A DNA stretch of 64,000 nt from Micromonospora saelicesensis (GCF_900091575.1 NZ_FMCR01000009.1:124001-188000), one strand, 5' to 3'; shown: positions 1 to 7,795, counted from the stretch's first letter. Translations and numbers: made by a program. The notes: generated by a model from the letters alone, not told the origin.

Positions 1-2229
1 GTGGATCTTGCTCCGCTGGAGAAACTGCTCCCGGCGATCGAGGCGCGCGAGGCTGAGCTCACCGCGCTCGACGACGCCGAGCTGACCGCGGCCGCGGGTG
101 CCGCCGCCGGTTACGAGGAGATCTGCGCCGTCGGCCGTGAGGCCGCCCGCCGTGGCCTCGACCAGCGGCCGTACGACGTGCAGCTGCTCGGCGCGATGTC
201 GCTGCTCTCCGGCAAGGTCGCCGAGATGGCCACCGGTGAGGGCAAGACACTGACCGCCACGATCGCCGCGTACGGGCACGTCCGGCTCGGCAACGGCCCG
301 GTGCACGTGCTCACCATCAACGACTACCTGGCCCGCCGCGACGCCCAGTGGATGGAGCCGGTCTACACCCTGCTCGGCCTCACCGTCGGCTGGGTCAACG
401 AGGCGTCCACCCCGCAGGAGCGGCGCGACGCGTACGCCTGCGACGTCACCTACGTCTCGGTCAGCGAGGCGGGCTTCGACTACCTGCGCGACCAGCTGGT
501 CACCGACGTGGAAGACCGGGTGCAGCCCGCGCTGACCACCGCCATCGTCGACGAGGCCGACTCGATCATGATCGACGAGGCCCGGGTGCCGATGGTCCTG
601 GCCGGCGCGGTGCCGGGCGAGCAGGACCCGGTGCACGCCGCCGCCGCGCTCGTTCGTGGCCTGCGCAAGGGCAAGCACTACACGGTCGCCGAGGACGGGC
701 GCAGCGTGGCGTTCACCTCCGCCGGCCTGGCCGCCATGGAGGCCAAGCTCGGCATCGACCTGTACGACGAGGAGCACGTCGCGCAGCTCTCCGCGGTCAA
801 CGTGGCGCTGCACGCGCACGCCCTGCTGCACCGTGACGTGGATTACATCGTCCGGGACGGCTCCGTCGAGCTGGTCGACGAGATGCGCGGCCGGGTGGCC
901 CAGCGCCGCCGCTGGCCGGACGGTCTCCAGGCCGCGGTCGAGGCCAAGGAAGGGCTGGACGCCACCGCCGAGGGCGAGGTGCTCGGCACCATCGCCATGC
1001 AGGCGTACATCGCGCTCTACCCGAAGGTCTGCGGGATGACCGCCACCGCGGTGCTGGTCGGCGACCAACTGCGGGAGTTCTTCGACCTCGAGGTCGCCGT
1101 GATCCCGCCGAACACCCCGTGCATCCGCGAGGACGAGCCGGACCGCATCTACGCCACCCGGGCGGAGAAGGACGAGGCGCTGATCGACGAGATCCAGCGC
1201 TGGCACGCCAAGGGGCGGCCGGTGCTGGTCGGCACCCTGGACGTCAAGGAGTCCGAGGGGCTGGCCGCCGGGCTGAACGCCGCCGGGGTGCCCTGCGTCG
1301 TGCTGAACGCCAAGAACGACGACGAAGAGGCCGCGATCATCGCCGAGGCCGGCGCGTACGGCGCGGTGACCGTCTCCACCCAGATGGCCGGCCGTGGCGT
1401 CGACATCCGCCTCGGCGGCAGCGACCAGACCGACCAGGAGCGGGTCGCCGAGCTGGGCGGGCTCTACGTGATCGGCAGCGGCCGGCACGACAGCCGCCGG
1501 GTGGACGACCAGCTGCGCGGTCGGGCCGGCCGGCAGGGCGACCCGGGTGGCTCGGTCTTCTTCGTCAGCCTGGAGGACGACCTCGTCGTCCGGCACGCCG
1601 CCGACTCGGTGCCGGCCTCGCCGCGGATGAACGCCGACGGTCTGGTGACCGACGAGCAGGTCGACTACGCCGTGGAGCACGCCCAGCGGGTCGCCGAGGG
1701 CGTCAACCACGAGATCCACCGCAACACCTGGCGCTACAGCGTGGTGATCGAGCAGCAGCGCAAGGCCCTCGCCGCGCGCCGGGAGCGGCTGCTGACCAGC
1801 GACGTGGCCGCGGTGATGCTGCTGGAGAAGGAGCCCGAGAAGGCCGGCGAGATGGACGAGGACCTGCTCGCCCGTGCCGCCCGGTCGATCGCGCTCTACC
1901 ACCTGGACCGGCTCTGGGCCGAGCACCTGGCCGAGCTGTCGGAGGTCCGCGAGGGCGTGCACCTGCGCGCGCTGGGCCGGCTCGACCCGCTGGACGAATT
2001 CCACCGGGCCGCGGTGCCGGCGTTCAACGACCTGATCCCGGAGATCGAGGCCCGCACCATCGCCACCTTCACCGAGACCGAATTCGATGAGGACTGGCAG
2101 CCCGACGACGGCACCCTGGTCCGGCCCACCGCCACCTGGACGTACCTGGTGCACGACAACCCGTTCGGGTCCGAGCTCGACCGTCTGATCGCGTCGATCG
2201 GGCGGCGGCTCAGCGGCGCCTCGCGCTGA
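1..2229 (+). CDS. secA2: Accessory Sec translocase ATPase SecA2 (5' end cut by window)
   Basis: This is the ATP-driven motor of the accessory Sec route, which moves a subset of proteins across the actinobacterial membrane. The visible 742 residues show Walker A (ATGEGKT, about 77-83), the DEAD-type Walker B (about 184-187), the SecA preprotein-binding region and the second motor domain with QMAGRGVDI and QLRGRAGRQGD. There is no C-terminal zinc finger, which fits SecA2 rather than SecA1. Known SecA2 proteins have a few dozen more residues before the first segment seen here, so the GTG at base 1 is probably internal and the true start lies upstream. A strong hairpin follows the stop. Confidence 0.9.
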   Translation: MDLAPLEKLLPAIEAREAELTALDDAELTAAAGAAAGYEEICAVGREAARRGLDQRPYDVQLLGAMSLLSGKVAEMATGEGKTLTATIAAYGHVRLGNGPVHVLTINDYLARRDAQWMEPVYTLLGLTVGWVNEASTPQERRDAYACDVTYVSVSEAGFDYLRDQLVTDVEDRVQPALTTAIVDEADSIMIDEARVPMVLAGAVPGEQDPVHAAAALVRGLRKGKHYTVAEDGRSVAFTSAGLAAMEAKLGIDLYDEEHVAQLSAVNVALHAHALLHRDVDYIVRDGSVELVDEMRGRVAQRRRWPDGLQAAVEAKEGLDATAEGEVLGTIAMQAYIALYPKVCGMTATAVLVGDQLREFFDLEVAVIPPNTPCIREDEPDRIYATRAEKDEALIDEIQRWHAKGRPVLVGTLDVKESEGLAAGLNAAGVPCVVLNAKNDDEEAAIIAEAGAYGAVTVSTQMAGRGVDIRLGGSDQTDQERVAELGGLYVIGSGRHDSRRVDDQLRGRAGRQGDPGGSVFFVSLEDDLVVRHAADSVPASPRMNADGLVTDEQVDYAVEHAQRVAEGVNHEIHRNTWRYSVVIEQQRKALAARRERLLTSDVAAVMLLEKEPEKAGEMDEDLLARAARSIALYHLDRLWAEHLAELSEVREGVHLRALGRLDPLDEFHRAAVPAFNDLIPEIEARTIATFTETEFDEDWQPDDGTLVRPTATWTYLVHDNPFGSELDRLIASIGRRLSGASR

Positions 2230-2240
2230 CGTACCGACCG

Positions 2241-2282
2241 TCGGGGCTCCGATCGCGCCTCCGCGCGCGACCGGAGCCCCGA
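2241..2282 (+). terminator. Hairpin terminator after secA2
   Basis: Perfect 11-bp arms (TCGGGGCTCCG, 2241-2251, and its complement, 2272-2282) enclose a second GC-rich stem. The hairpin starts about 11 bases after the secA2 stop and is followed by a short T-rich stretch. Confidence 0.75.
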
Positions 2283-2290
2283 TTTACGCC

Positions 2291-2316
2291 GTTTCGACCC
2301 AGGTTTCCCAGGGTAG
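2291..2316 (+). promoter_or_regulatory. SigB/SigF-type promoter for the GAF-ANTAR gene
   Basis: GTTT (2291-2294), 16 bases, then GGGTAG (2311-2316). This matches the GTTT-N15/16-GGGTA pattern of general-stress sigma factors in actinobacteria. It lies about 95 bases before the GTG at 2411. The assignment comes from the motif only. Confidence 0.6.
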
Positions 2317-2410
2317 TAGGGCTGGTCGGTCGAGTCGGGAGAGAGCAGACGATGACACAGGTGACGATGCGTGCCGGGCAGGCACCAGACGGCACGGAGG
2401 CTGCGAACCG

Positions 2411-3151
2411 GTGAACCTCGACACGCGGGAACCGGTGGTGCACACCCTCGGCGTCCTGGAAGCAGCCGCACTGTTACGGGAGCTGACCGCCGGGCTGATC
2501 GCCCTGACCGACTTTGATGAGGCGCTGCTGGCCCTGGTCCGGGTCACCCGGGACGCCGTCGCCGGGGTGCGCTGGTGCGGGTTCACCGCCCTGCGGGCCG
2601 GCGAGCCGGCCGGGGTGGCCGCCTCCGACGAGGGGCTGGCCGGGCTGGACGACCTGCGACACGGGCCGGACACGCCGGCGATGAGCGCGATCCACCGCCG
2701 CGAGATGATCCTCGCCGCCGACCTGACCGGTGAGCTCCGCTGGCCGGCCTGGACGGCGCACGCCCGCGACCTCGGCGTACGCGGGGTGATCTCCGCACCG
2801 GTCGACATCGACGACCAGGTCATCGGGGCGATCAACCTGTACGCCGCCGCGCCGGACCTGTTGACCCCGCAACACCAGCTGACCGCCATGCTGCTCGCCG
2901 AACACGCCGGTCTGCTGCTCGCCGCCGTCCGCGACCGTAACCGACAGCTCACCCTCGCCGGTGAACGGGACGCCTCACTCCTGCACGACGGGGTGGTGGG
3001 CCAGGCCGTCGGTGTGATCATGACGCAGCGCGGATGCCCGCCGGCCGAGGCCCTCGACGTGCTGCGGACCGCCGCCTCGTCGCTGGACATCCCGCTGCGC
3101 GAGGTGGCCGAGCGCCTGGTCCGGACGGTCTCCCGCCAACGCGACAACTGA
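2411..3151 (+). CDS. GAF and ANTAR domain regulator
   Basis: A 246-residue cytosolic protein. Residues about 20-165 form a GAF sensory domain. Residues about 190-242 are an ANTAR RNA-binding domain (VVGQAVGVIMTQRGC, then AAEALDVLR-like and VAERLV helices). ANTAR proteins bind paired hexaloop hairpins in nascent RNA and prevent termination, so this is probably a signal-responsive antiterminator. There is no receiver domain, so the input is a small molecule or redox signal rather than phosphorylation. The GTG start at 2411 gives the family-like N-terminus. A stress-type promoter lies upstream. Confidence 0.85.
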   Translation: MNLDTREPVVHTLGVLEAAALLRELTAGLIALTDFDEALLALVRVTRDAVAGVRWCGFTALRAGEPAGVAASDEGLAGLDDLRHGPDTPAMSAIHRREMILAADLTGELRWPAWTAHARDLGVRGVISAPVDIDDQVIGAINLYAAAPDLLTPQHQLTAMLLAEHAGLLLAAVRDRNRQLTLAGERDASLLHDGVVGQAVGVIMTQRGCPPAEALDVLRTAASSLDIPLREVAERLVRTVSRQRDN

Positions 3152-3290
3152 CCCCGGCCGCCAGAGCCGCGCGGGTCGCGTCGGCCGCTCGGGCCGCGTC
3201 CGCTGGGGCGCCCGTCGGTCTGGCCGTCCGGCCTCGGCGGGCGCGGCCACGGTGCCCGTTCTCCCTGCCGGCGGCGAGTCGGGCGGCATC

Positions 3291-3316
3291 GTTTCGCCTC
3301 GACCGGCCCCGGGTAG
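3291..3316 (+). promoter_or_regulatory. SigB/SigF-type promoter for the DUF2231 gene
   Basis: GTTT (3291-3294), 16 bases, GGGTAG (3311-3316): the same layout and spacing as the promoter at 2291. It lies 42 bases before the ATG at 3358 and ahead of a GGGGGAGG ribosome-binding site. Confidence 0.6.
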
Positions 3317-3357
3317 CACTCTGGTCAGGTGAGCTGCGCCGACCTGGGGGAGGACCG

Positions 3358-3843
3358 ATGCAGAGCAGGCTGCGGGTGCAGGGGCACCCGATCCAACCGA
3401 TGCTGGTGACGTTCCCGCTCGGGCTCTTCGTCAGCGCCACCGTCTTCGACCTCACCGACGTGATCGGGGGGCCCGCGTTCCTCGGCGAGGTCGGCTACTG
3501 GACCGGCGTCGCCGCCCTCGTCGCCGCCGCGCTGACCGCCGTGGCCGGCATGGTCGACCTGTGGGACGTGCCGGGCGACCGTACCCGCCGCACCGCGGTC
3601 GCCTTCAACCTGGTGAACGCGGTGATGGCTGCCATGTTCCTGCTCACCTGCCTGGTCCGGTCACACTCCCCGCAGCGCGGCGCGTCGGTCGCGATCCTGG
3701 TCACCGAACTGGTCGCGCTGGCCGCCGGCGGGGTCGGCGTGCACCTGGGCGCCCGGCTGATGCGTCAGTTCGACAGCGGCCGCGCTGAGGCCGGCGGCCT
3801 GGACGCGCTCGCCGGCTCCACCGGCGAGATCGCCCGCCCCTGA
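3358..3843 (+). CDS. DUF2231 integral membrane protein
   Basis: A 161-residue membrane protein. It begins with the family signature GHPIQPMLVTFPLGLF and has four hydrophobic segments, at about residues 12-35, 42-65, 82-100 and 112-132. DUF2231 proteins are small four-helix membrane proteins of unknown function, sometimes linked to haem or redox partners. I chose the ATG at 3358 because it is preceded by GGGGGAGGACC. The frame is open further upstream, but that stretch is low-complexity Arg/Ala-rich read-through. The stress-type promoter ends just upstream. Confidence 0.8.
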   Translation: MQSRLRVQGHPIQPMLVTFPLGLFVSATVFDLTDVIGGPAFLGEVGYWTGVAALVAAALTAVAGMVDLWDVPGDRTRRTAVAFNLVNAVMAAMFLLTCLVRSHSPQRGASVAILVTELVALAAGGVGVHLGARLMRQFDSGRAEAGGLDALAGSTGEIARP

Positions 3844-3993
3844 CCTCGACCTGCCGGCGGTCTCGTCTCTGACCCCACCCGCCGAGCGGTCCCGCTGACC
3901 CGACCCGCCGGACGCGCCCGACCTGCCGGATGCGGCGTCCGGCCGGCAAGTGGGCCTGATGTGCGGGGCCGGCATCAATGCGACTGGTCGGTC

Positions 3994-3999
3994 TACCAT
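3994..3999 (+). promoter_or_regulatory. -10 box of a leaderless promoter (HhH gene)
   Basis: TACCAT fits TANNNT and ends 6 bases before the ATG at 4006, so the transcript should begin at or next to the start codon. Confidence 0.45.
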
Positions 4000-4005
4000 C
4001 CCCGG

Positions 4006-4200
4006 ATGGCCTCCTCTCTGGACACGCTTCCGAAGATCGGCGCGCCCGCCACCAGGGCCCTGCACGGCGCCGGCTACACCGCGCTGCGCCAGCTCGCGGG
4101 CGTTCCCCGGGCGGACCTGGCCAAGCTGCACGGCATGGGCCAGAAGGCGCTCGGGATCCTTCAGGCCGCCCTCGAAGAGCACGGGCTCGGCCTCGGCTGA
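4006..4200 (+). CDS. Small helix-hairpin-helix protein
   Basis: A 64-residue protein. It is almost entirely a helix-hairpin-helix region with the pattern LPKIGAPATRALHGAGYTAL followed by a second hairpin (LHGMGQKALGIL). The fold resembles the C-terminal domain of RNA polymerase alpha subunit and the DUF4332 group, both of which bind nucleic acid without strong sequence specificity. No catalytic domain is attached. The ATG at 4006 is chosen over the in-frame start further upstream because of the leaderless -10 box. The DNA-binding role is inferred from the fold. Confidence 0.75.
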   Translation: MASSLDTLPKIGAPATRALHGAGYTALRQLAGVPRADLAKLHGMGQKALGILQAALEEHGLGLG

Positions 4201-4276
4201 GATCCACCGCGGACACCCCGGCCGGGCGGCGGCAAATGGGTTGCCGGCCGGGTGACCGGCCGCGAAGCTGACCGCC

Positions 4277-5035
4277 ATGACCGCTGAGCGTGACGCCGAG
4301 GACTTGATCGCGGAGGCCGCCGCCGCGCCCGTCGATGGTTGGGGCTTCGGCTGGCTGGCCGGCCGGGCCACCGAGGAGCGTCCACCCTGGGGGTACGCCC
4401 GGCTGGTCGCCGACCGGATGGCGCGGGCCGACGCGGCGCTGGACGTGGACACCGGCGGCGGGGAGGTGCTCGCCGAGGTGCCGCGTCCACCGAAGCTGCT
4501 GACGGCGACCGAGGCGTGGCCGCCGAACGTGGAGGTGGCCCGCCGGACCCTGCGTCGGGTCGGCGCGTCGGTGGTCGCGGTCGCGCCGGATGGGCCGCTG
4601 CCGTTTCGCGACGCCTCGTTCGACCTGGTGGTCAGTCGGCATCCGGTGCGTACCGACTGGGTTCAGACGGCGCGGGTGCTGCGGCCGGGCGGGACGTTCC
4701 TGTCGCAGCAGATCGGGGCCGGCACCATGCGGGAGCTGAGTGAGGCGATCCTCGGGCCGTTACCGCCGCCGACCCAGCGGCACCCCGAGCACGCGGTCGC
4801 CGCCGCCGAAGCGGCCGGCCTGCGGGTGGTCGACCTGCGTCGGGCCACGCTGCGGGCGACCTTCGCCGACATCGGCGCGGTGGTCTGGTTCCTGCGCAAG
4901 GTGATCTGGACGGTGCCCGGGTTCACGGTCGACCGCTACCGCGCACCGCTGCGCGACCTCCACCACCGCATCGCCAACGAGGGCCCTTTCGTCGCCCACG
5001 CCCAACGCTTCCTCATCGAGGCCACCCGCCCCTGA
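4277..5035 (+). CDS. Class I SAM-dependent methyltransferase
   Basis: A 252-residue protein. The central part has the Rossmann methyltransferase pattern: an acidic post-motif region, a DASFDLVVSRHP segment (motif II, about residues 115-126) and VLRPGGTFLSQQIG (motif III). The usual GxGxG motif I is weak; the segment around residues 55-75 reads as VDTGGGEVLAEVP. The substrate cannot be told. The C-terminal region (FADIGAVVWFLRKVIW) resembles a family of actinobacterial methyltransferases of unknown target. The stop codon lies inside the first unit of an 18-bp tandem repeat. Confidence 0.75.
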   Translation: MTAERDAEDLIAEAAAAPVDGWGFGWLAGRATEERPPWGYARLVADRMARADAALDVDTGGGEVLAEVPRPPKLLTATEAWPPNVEVARRTLRRVGASVVAVAPDGPLPFRDASFDLVVSRHPVRTDWVQTARVLRPGGTFLSQQIGAGTMRELSEAILGPLPPPTQRHPEHAVAAAEAAGLRVVDLRRATLRATFADIGAVVWFLRKVIWTVPGFTVDRYRAPLRDLHHRIANEGPFVAHAQRFLIEATRP

Positions 5036-5080
5036 CACCCACCCCGCCCCTGACAGCCACCCCGCCCCTGACAGCCACCC
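5027..5080. repeat. Three 18-bp direct repeats across the stop codon
   Basis: The core CGCCCCTGACA recurs with an exact 18-base period at 5027, 5045 and 5063. The first unit contains the stop codon of the methyltransferase gene, so the array repeats its last codons and TGA downstream. Confidence 0.75.
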
Positions 5081-5170
5081 CCACCCGTCGATCTTGCACT
5101 TTCGGTACCCGCGAAAGCCGCCTACCCGGACAACTCGACCGCCGAAACTGCAAGATCGACGGGGTGGGGG
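5078..5170. repeat. Intergenic palindrome, copy 1 of the GATCTTGC family
   Basis: Inverted arms of about 26 bases. The core GATCTTGC is at 5090 and its complement GCAAGATC ends at 5157, so the core element is 68 bp. The interior is not conserved with the other copies. It lies between convergent genes and could serve as a bidirectional terminator. It runs into a G-rich tract of repeated GGGGGT at 5161-5200. Confidence 0.75.
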
Positions 5171-5207
5171 TGGGGGTGGGGGTGGGGGCGGGGGCGCGGG
5201 CGCGAGA

Positions 5208-6158
5208 TTAGTGGTGGTGGGTTTGGTGGTGGGTTGCTAGGACGTCGGCGCCGAAGTCGCTGGCGGGTCGGCGCAGCACGGTGTGTGCGTGGTTGCCGTC
5301 CGCGGTGGTGTTGTCGTACTCGATCAGCAGGTCGTCGCCCTGCACCCGGTAGTAGTGCCGCCGCCCGGGGTGGGTCGGGCCGGCCCAGGCGAAGTGCAGC
5401 GGGCCGGCGTCCAGTCGGGTCGACTCCCGGATGGCGAGCTCGGGCGGCAACCGGTCGAGGTAGAGGGCGACCACCTGGTGGAGCAACGTGCGGCCGGTCG
5501 GTCCCAGCCGCTCCGCCGGTACGCCGAGGGGCTCCAGCGGCGCGTCGACCCGCCCGCGGGTGGCGCTGATGATGTCCGTCGGCGCCTCGTCGGCGATGAT
5601 CGCGGCCGCCCGCTCGGCGGGGCCCAGCGCGTCGAGCAGGGCGCGGGCCAGGTCCTCCTCGACACCGAGTGGGCGGGAGACCGGACGGCCGGCGTAGCGG
5701 ACCGCGGCCGGGTTGGCGCCGAAGAAGATCGGCGCGGGGGAGACCTGACCGTCCACCACTGTCATGTTCACCGACAGGTGGTGCCCTTCGAGCCGCCACG
5801 CCCAACGGTCGTCGCGCGCCGGGTCGCCGAACACGGCCACCCAGTAGTCGGCGCTGTGCCGCCCGCGCTGCCAGCCCTCGGCCCGGTCCAGCACCTCCTC
5901 CAGCGAGATGATCGCCATCGCCTGTGCGTACGCCGAGGGGCTGAGCGCGGTGGCCAGCAACCGGTGGGCGGCCTTGCGGGCGGTGACGTCGAGCTCGGCG
6001 AGGCAGACGCCCGGTCGGGGTCGGGGCCGGTACTCCAGCCAGCGTCGGGCCGCCTCGTCGTCGAACGAGTGCACGGCGCTCTCGCGGGCGGCGGGGTCGA
6101 GCGCGGTCAGCAGCGCGGTGGCTGCGGCCCGCATCTGCTCCGGCAGAGGATCTTCCAC
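5208..6158 (-). CDS. DUF3500 family protein
   Basis: A 316-residue soluble protein matching the DUF3500 family along its length. Recognisable parts are the WLEYRPRPRPG segment near residue 37, the VFGDP...WRLEGHHLSVNMTV block at about 108-133, and the C-terminal HFAWAG...YYRVQGDDLLIEYDNT...NHAHTV block. The conserved His and Asp residues in these blocks suggest a metal or substrate site, but the biochemical role of the family is unknown. The last residues are His-rich (HHQTHHH). The start is a GTG at 6158. There is no signal peptide. Confidence 0.8.
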   Translation of the reverse strand: MEDPLPEQMRAAATALLTALDPAARESAVHSFDDEAARRWLEYRPRPRPGVCLAELDVTARKAAHRLLATALSPSAYAQAMAIISLEEVLDRAEGWQRGRHSADYWVAVFGDPARDDRWAWRLEGHHLSVNMTVVDGQVSPAPIFFGANPAAVRYAGRPVSRPLGVEEDLARALLDALGPAERAAAIIADEAPTDIISATRGRVDAPLEPLGVPAERLGPTGRTLLHQVVALYLDRLPPELAIRESTRLDAGPLHFAWAGPTHPGRRHYYRVQGDDLLIEYDNTTADGNHAHTVLRRPASDFGADVLATHHQTHHH

Positions 6159-6189
6159 CGACCCTGTATACCGGCCGGGCGTGCCGGTG

Positions 6190-6582
6190 TCAGCCGACGC
6201 GCAGCAGCTCCGTCATCTCCGGCAGGTCGAAGAAGCGCGCGGTCTCGACGGCCGACGGGTTGCCGTGAGCCGGATCCGCGCCGGCGGCGAGGAGCGCGCG
6301 GACCGCTTCGGTGCTGCTGCGGAAGACCGCCGCTGCCAACGCGGTCTGACCTCGGTCGTTGGCCCGGGTGTGGTCGGCGCCGCGGCTGAGCAGGGCGGCC
6401 ACCGTGTCCGGGTGGGCGTGGTACGCGGCCAGGATGAGCAGCGTGTCGCCCTTGTCGTTGGTGAGGTTGACCGGAAGGCCGGCGTCGATCTGCGCCGCCA
6501 GCTCGTCGGTGGCGCCGGCTCGGGCCAGGTCGAACATCCGGTGCGCGAACGCCAGCGTCTCGGCGTCGAGGTTCTCGGTCAC
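6190..6582 (-). CDS. Ankyrin-repeat protein
   Basis: A 130-residue protein of three to four ankyrin repeats: a helix pair (AHRMFDLARAGATDELAAQIDAG), then GDTLLILAAYHAHPDTVAALLSRGAD-type and GQTALAAAVFRSSTEAVRALLAAGAD-type units. Such proteins act as binding scaffolds; the partner is unknown. The start is a GTG at 6582. It is probably leaderless, because TATCCT lies 6 bases upstream on the minus strand. The end of the 167-bp palindromic element coincides with that -10 box, so the element probably shapes this promoter. Confidence 0.8.
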   Translation of the reverse strand: MTENLDAETLAFAHRMFDLARAGATDELAAQIDAGLPVNLTNDKGDTLLILAAYHAHPDTVAALLSRGADHTRANDRGQTALAAAVFRSSTEAVRALLAAGADPAHGNPSAVETARFFDLPEMTELLRVG

Positions 6583-6588
6583 CGCTCC

Positions 6589-6594
6589 AGGATA
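6589..6594 (-). promoter_or_regulatory. -10 box of the ankyrin gene, overlapping the MITE end
   Basis: TATCCT on the minus strand lies 6 bases from the GTG start. Its TA is also the outermost TA of the palindromic element at 6593, so any -35 region lies inside the element. Confidence 0.45.
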
Positions 6595-6759
6595 GGGCGT
6601 GTCTCCCGGATCTTCGCCGGCCTACGACGGGCCCGGACGACGCCCGGCGGCGTTGGCTGGACGTCCGGATACCGGTGTTGTATCCGGACGTCCAGCCGCC
6701 CGGCCGGATCGCCGTCGGGGCCTCGTCTCGGCTCGACGAGATCCGGGAGACACGCCCTA
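6593..6759. mobile_element. MITE-like 167-bp palindromic element with perfect 21-bp ends
   Basis: The terminal inverted repeats are perfect: TAGGGCGTGTCTCCCGGATC plus one base at 6593-6613, and the complement at 6739-6759. A second perfect pair of 18-bp arms (6655-6672 and 6680-6697) surrounds a 7-base loop, and the stretches between are also largely complementary. There is no coding frame of its own. The ends begin and finish with TA, which would fit a TA target duplication as made by IS630/Tc1-mariner transposases. That assignment is an inference. Confidence 0.65.
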
Positions 6760-6809
6760 GCGACACCGGTCCTGATAGGTTGCTCGGCCGGCGCTGGGGG
6801 AGGGGTCCG

Positions 6810-7187
6810 ATGGGTGAGACGGTGTACGTGGGCAACGCGGGCGTCGACGGCGCTACCAACGCCGGTTGGCTGCTCGGGCACTTCGCGCCGCCAGGGGAGA
6901 TCCGGCACAGCACCGACGTCGAGGTGAAGTGGGGCGTGCATCCGCCCGGGGAGGCCCGGTCCCGGTGGGCGACCGGCGAGGTGCGCACCACTCTGCTCGT
7001 ACTCGTCGAGGGGTGTTTCCGGGTGGAGTTGCCGGACCGGACGGTACGGCTGGCCGCGCCGGGCGACTACGTGGTGTGGGCCCGTGGGGTGGACCATTCC
7101 TGGTTCGCCGAGCGCGCGTCGGTGGTGTTGACAGTGCGCTGGCCCTCGTTGCCGGGCTACCGCGCGGACCCGCCGGTGCTGCGCTGA
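6810..7187 (+). CDS. Cupin-like small protein
   Basis: A 125-residue single-domain protein. It has cupin-type beta strands: VKWGVHPPGEARSRWATGE, LLVLVEGCFRVELPDRTVRL, then APGDYVVWARGVDHSWFAE with Asp and His placed as in a cupin metal or ligand site. Only part of the usual His set is present, so metal binding is uncertain. The ATG at 6810 follows a GGGGGAGGGG ribosome-binding site. The region upstream is the palindromic element, so the promoter may lie within or against it. The function is unknown. Confidence 0.65.
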   Translation: MGETVYVGNAGVDGATNAGWLLGHFAPPGEIRHSTDVEVKWGVHPPGEARSRWATGEVRTTLLVLVEGCFRVELPDRTVRLAAPGDYVVWARGVDHSWFAERASVVLTVRWPSLPGYRADPPVLR

Positions 7188-7234
7188 TTCACCCGGGCGG
7201 CTGACCTGCGTCCCACCAGACGGAATTACCTACT

Positions 7235-7248
7235 AAACCTATAGGCTT
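7235..7248 (+). promoter_or_regulatory. Candidate operator AA-N-CCTATAGG-N-TT before the sulfur genes
   Basis: A 14-base imperfect palindrome centred on CCTATAGG (7238-7245), in an unusually AT-rich patch 50 bases before the cysteine dioxygenase start. It is a plausible binding site for a dimeric regulator of sulfur genes. The regulator is not identified. Confidence 0.4.
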
Positions 7249-7299
7249 TGCCGTCTAGAGTACGAGGGCACCCCGCCGAACGACCCGCGAGGAACCGCC

Positions 7300-7755
7300 A
7301 TGACGCACCACCGTCCGGAGCCCGACCTGCTCACCGTTGCCGCCGGATGGGCCGACCCGGCCGGTTGGCCGGTCGCGCTGCGTTTCGACCCCGCCGAGCG
7401 CTGGTACGCCCGCCTCGCCGTCAGCGACGAGCACGAGGTGTGGGCGTTGAGCTGGCTGCCCGGGCAGGGCACCGACCTGCACGACCACGGCGGCTCCTCC
7501 GGAGCGTTCCGGGTGGTCGGCGGCGTCCTCACCGAGGAGACGGTCAGCGCCGGTCGACTACGCCCCCGACTGCTGCCGGCCGGCGCGGGCCGCCGCTTCG
7601 GCCCCCGGCACGTGCACCAGGTCACCAACCGGGGCTCGGCGCCGGCGGTCAGCGTGCACGTCTACCGGCCGGCGCTGCTGCGGATGACCCGCTATCGCCT
7701 CCTGGACGGGCGGCTGCGGGTCGCCGAGGTCGCCGAGGCCGGCCGGTCCTGGTAG
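7300..7755 (+). CDS. Cysteine dioxygenase family protein
   Basis: A 151-residue cupin of the type I cysteine dioxygenase family, which adds two oxygens to the thiol of L-cysteine to give cysteine sulfinate. His61 and His63 of the motif HDHGGSSGAF, together with a His in GPRHVHQVTN (104 or 106), supply the iron-binding triad. It is shorter than the roughly 200-residue mammalian enzyme, as is usual in bacteria. The ATG follows GAGGAACC. A rhodanese gene begins 40 bases downstream, which fits cysteine breakdown with sulfite or sulfane-sulfur handling. Confidence 0.85.
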   Translation: MTHHRPEPDLLTVAAGWADPAGWPVALRFDPAERWYARLAVSDEHEVWALSWLPGQGTDLHDHGGSSGAFRVVGGVLTEETVSAGRLRPRLLPAGAGRRFGPRHVHQVTNRGSAPAVSVHVYRPALLRMTRYRLLDGRLRVAEVAEAGRSW

Positions 7756-7795
7756 CCGCGCCCACCGAGAACCCTGTCACCGGAAGGAACCGAGA

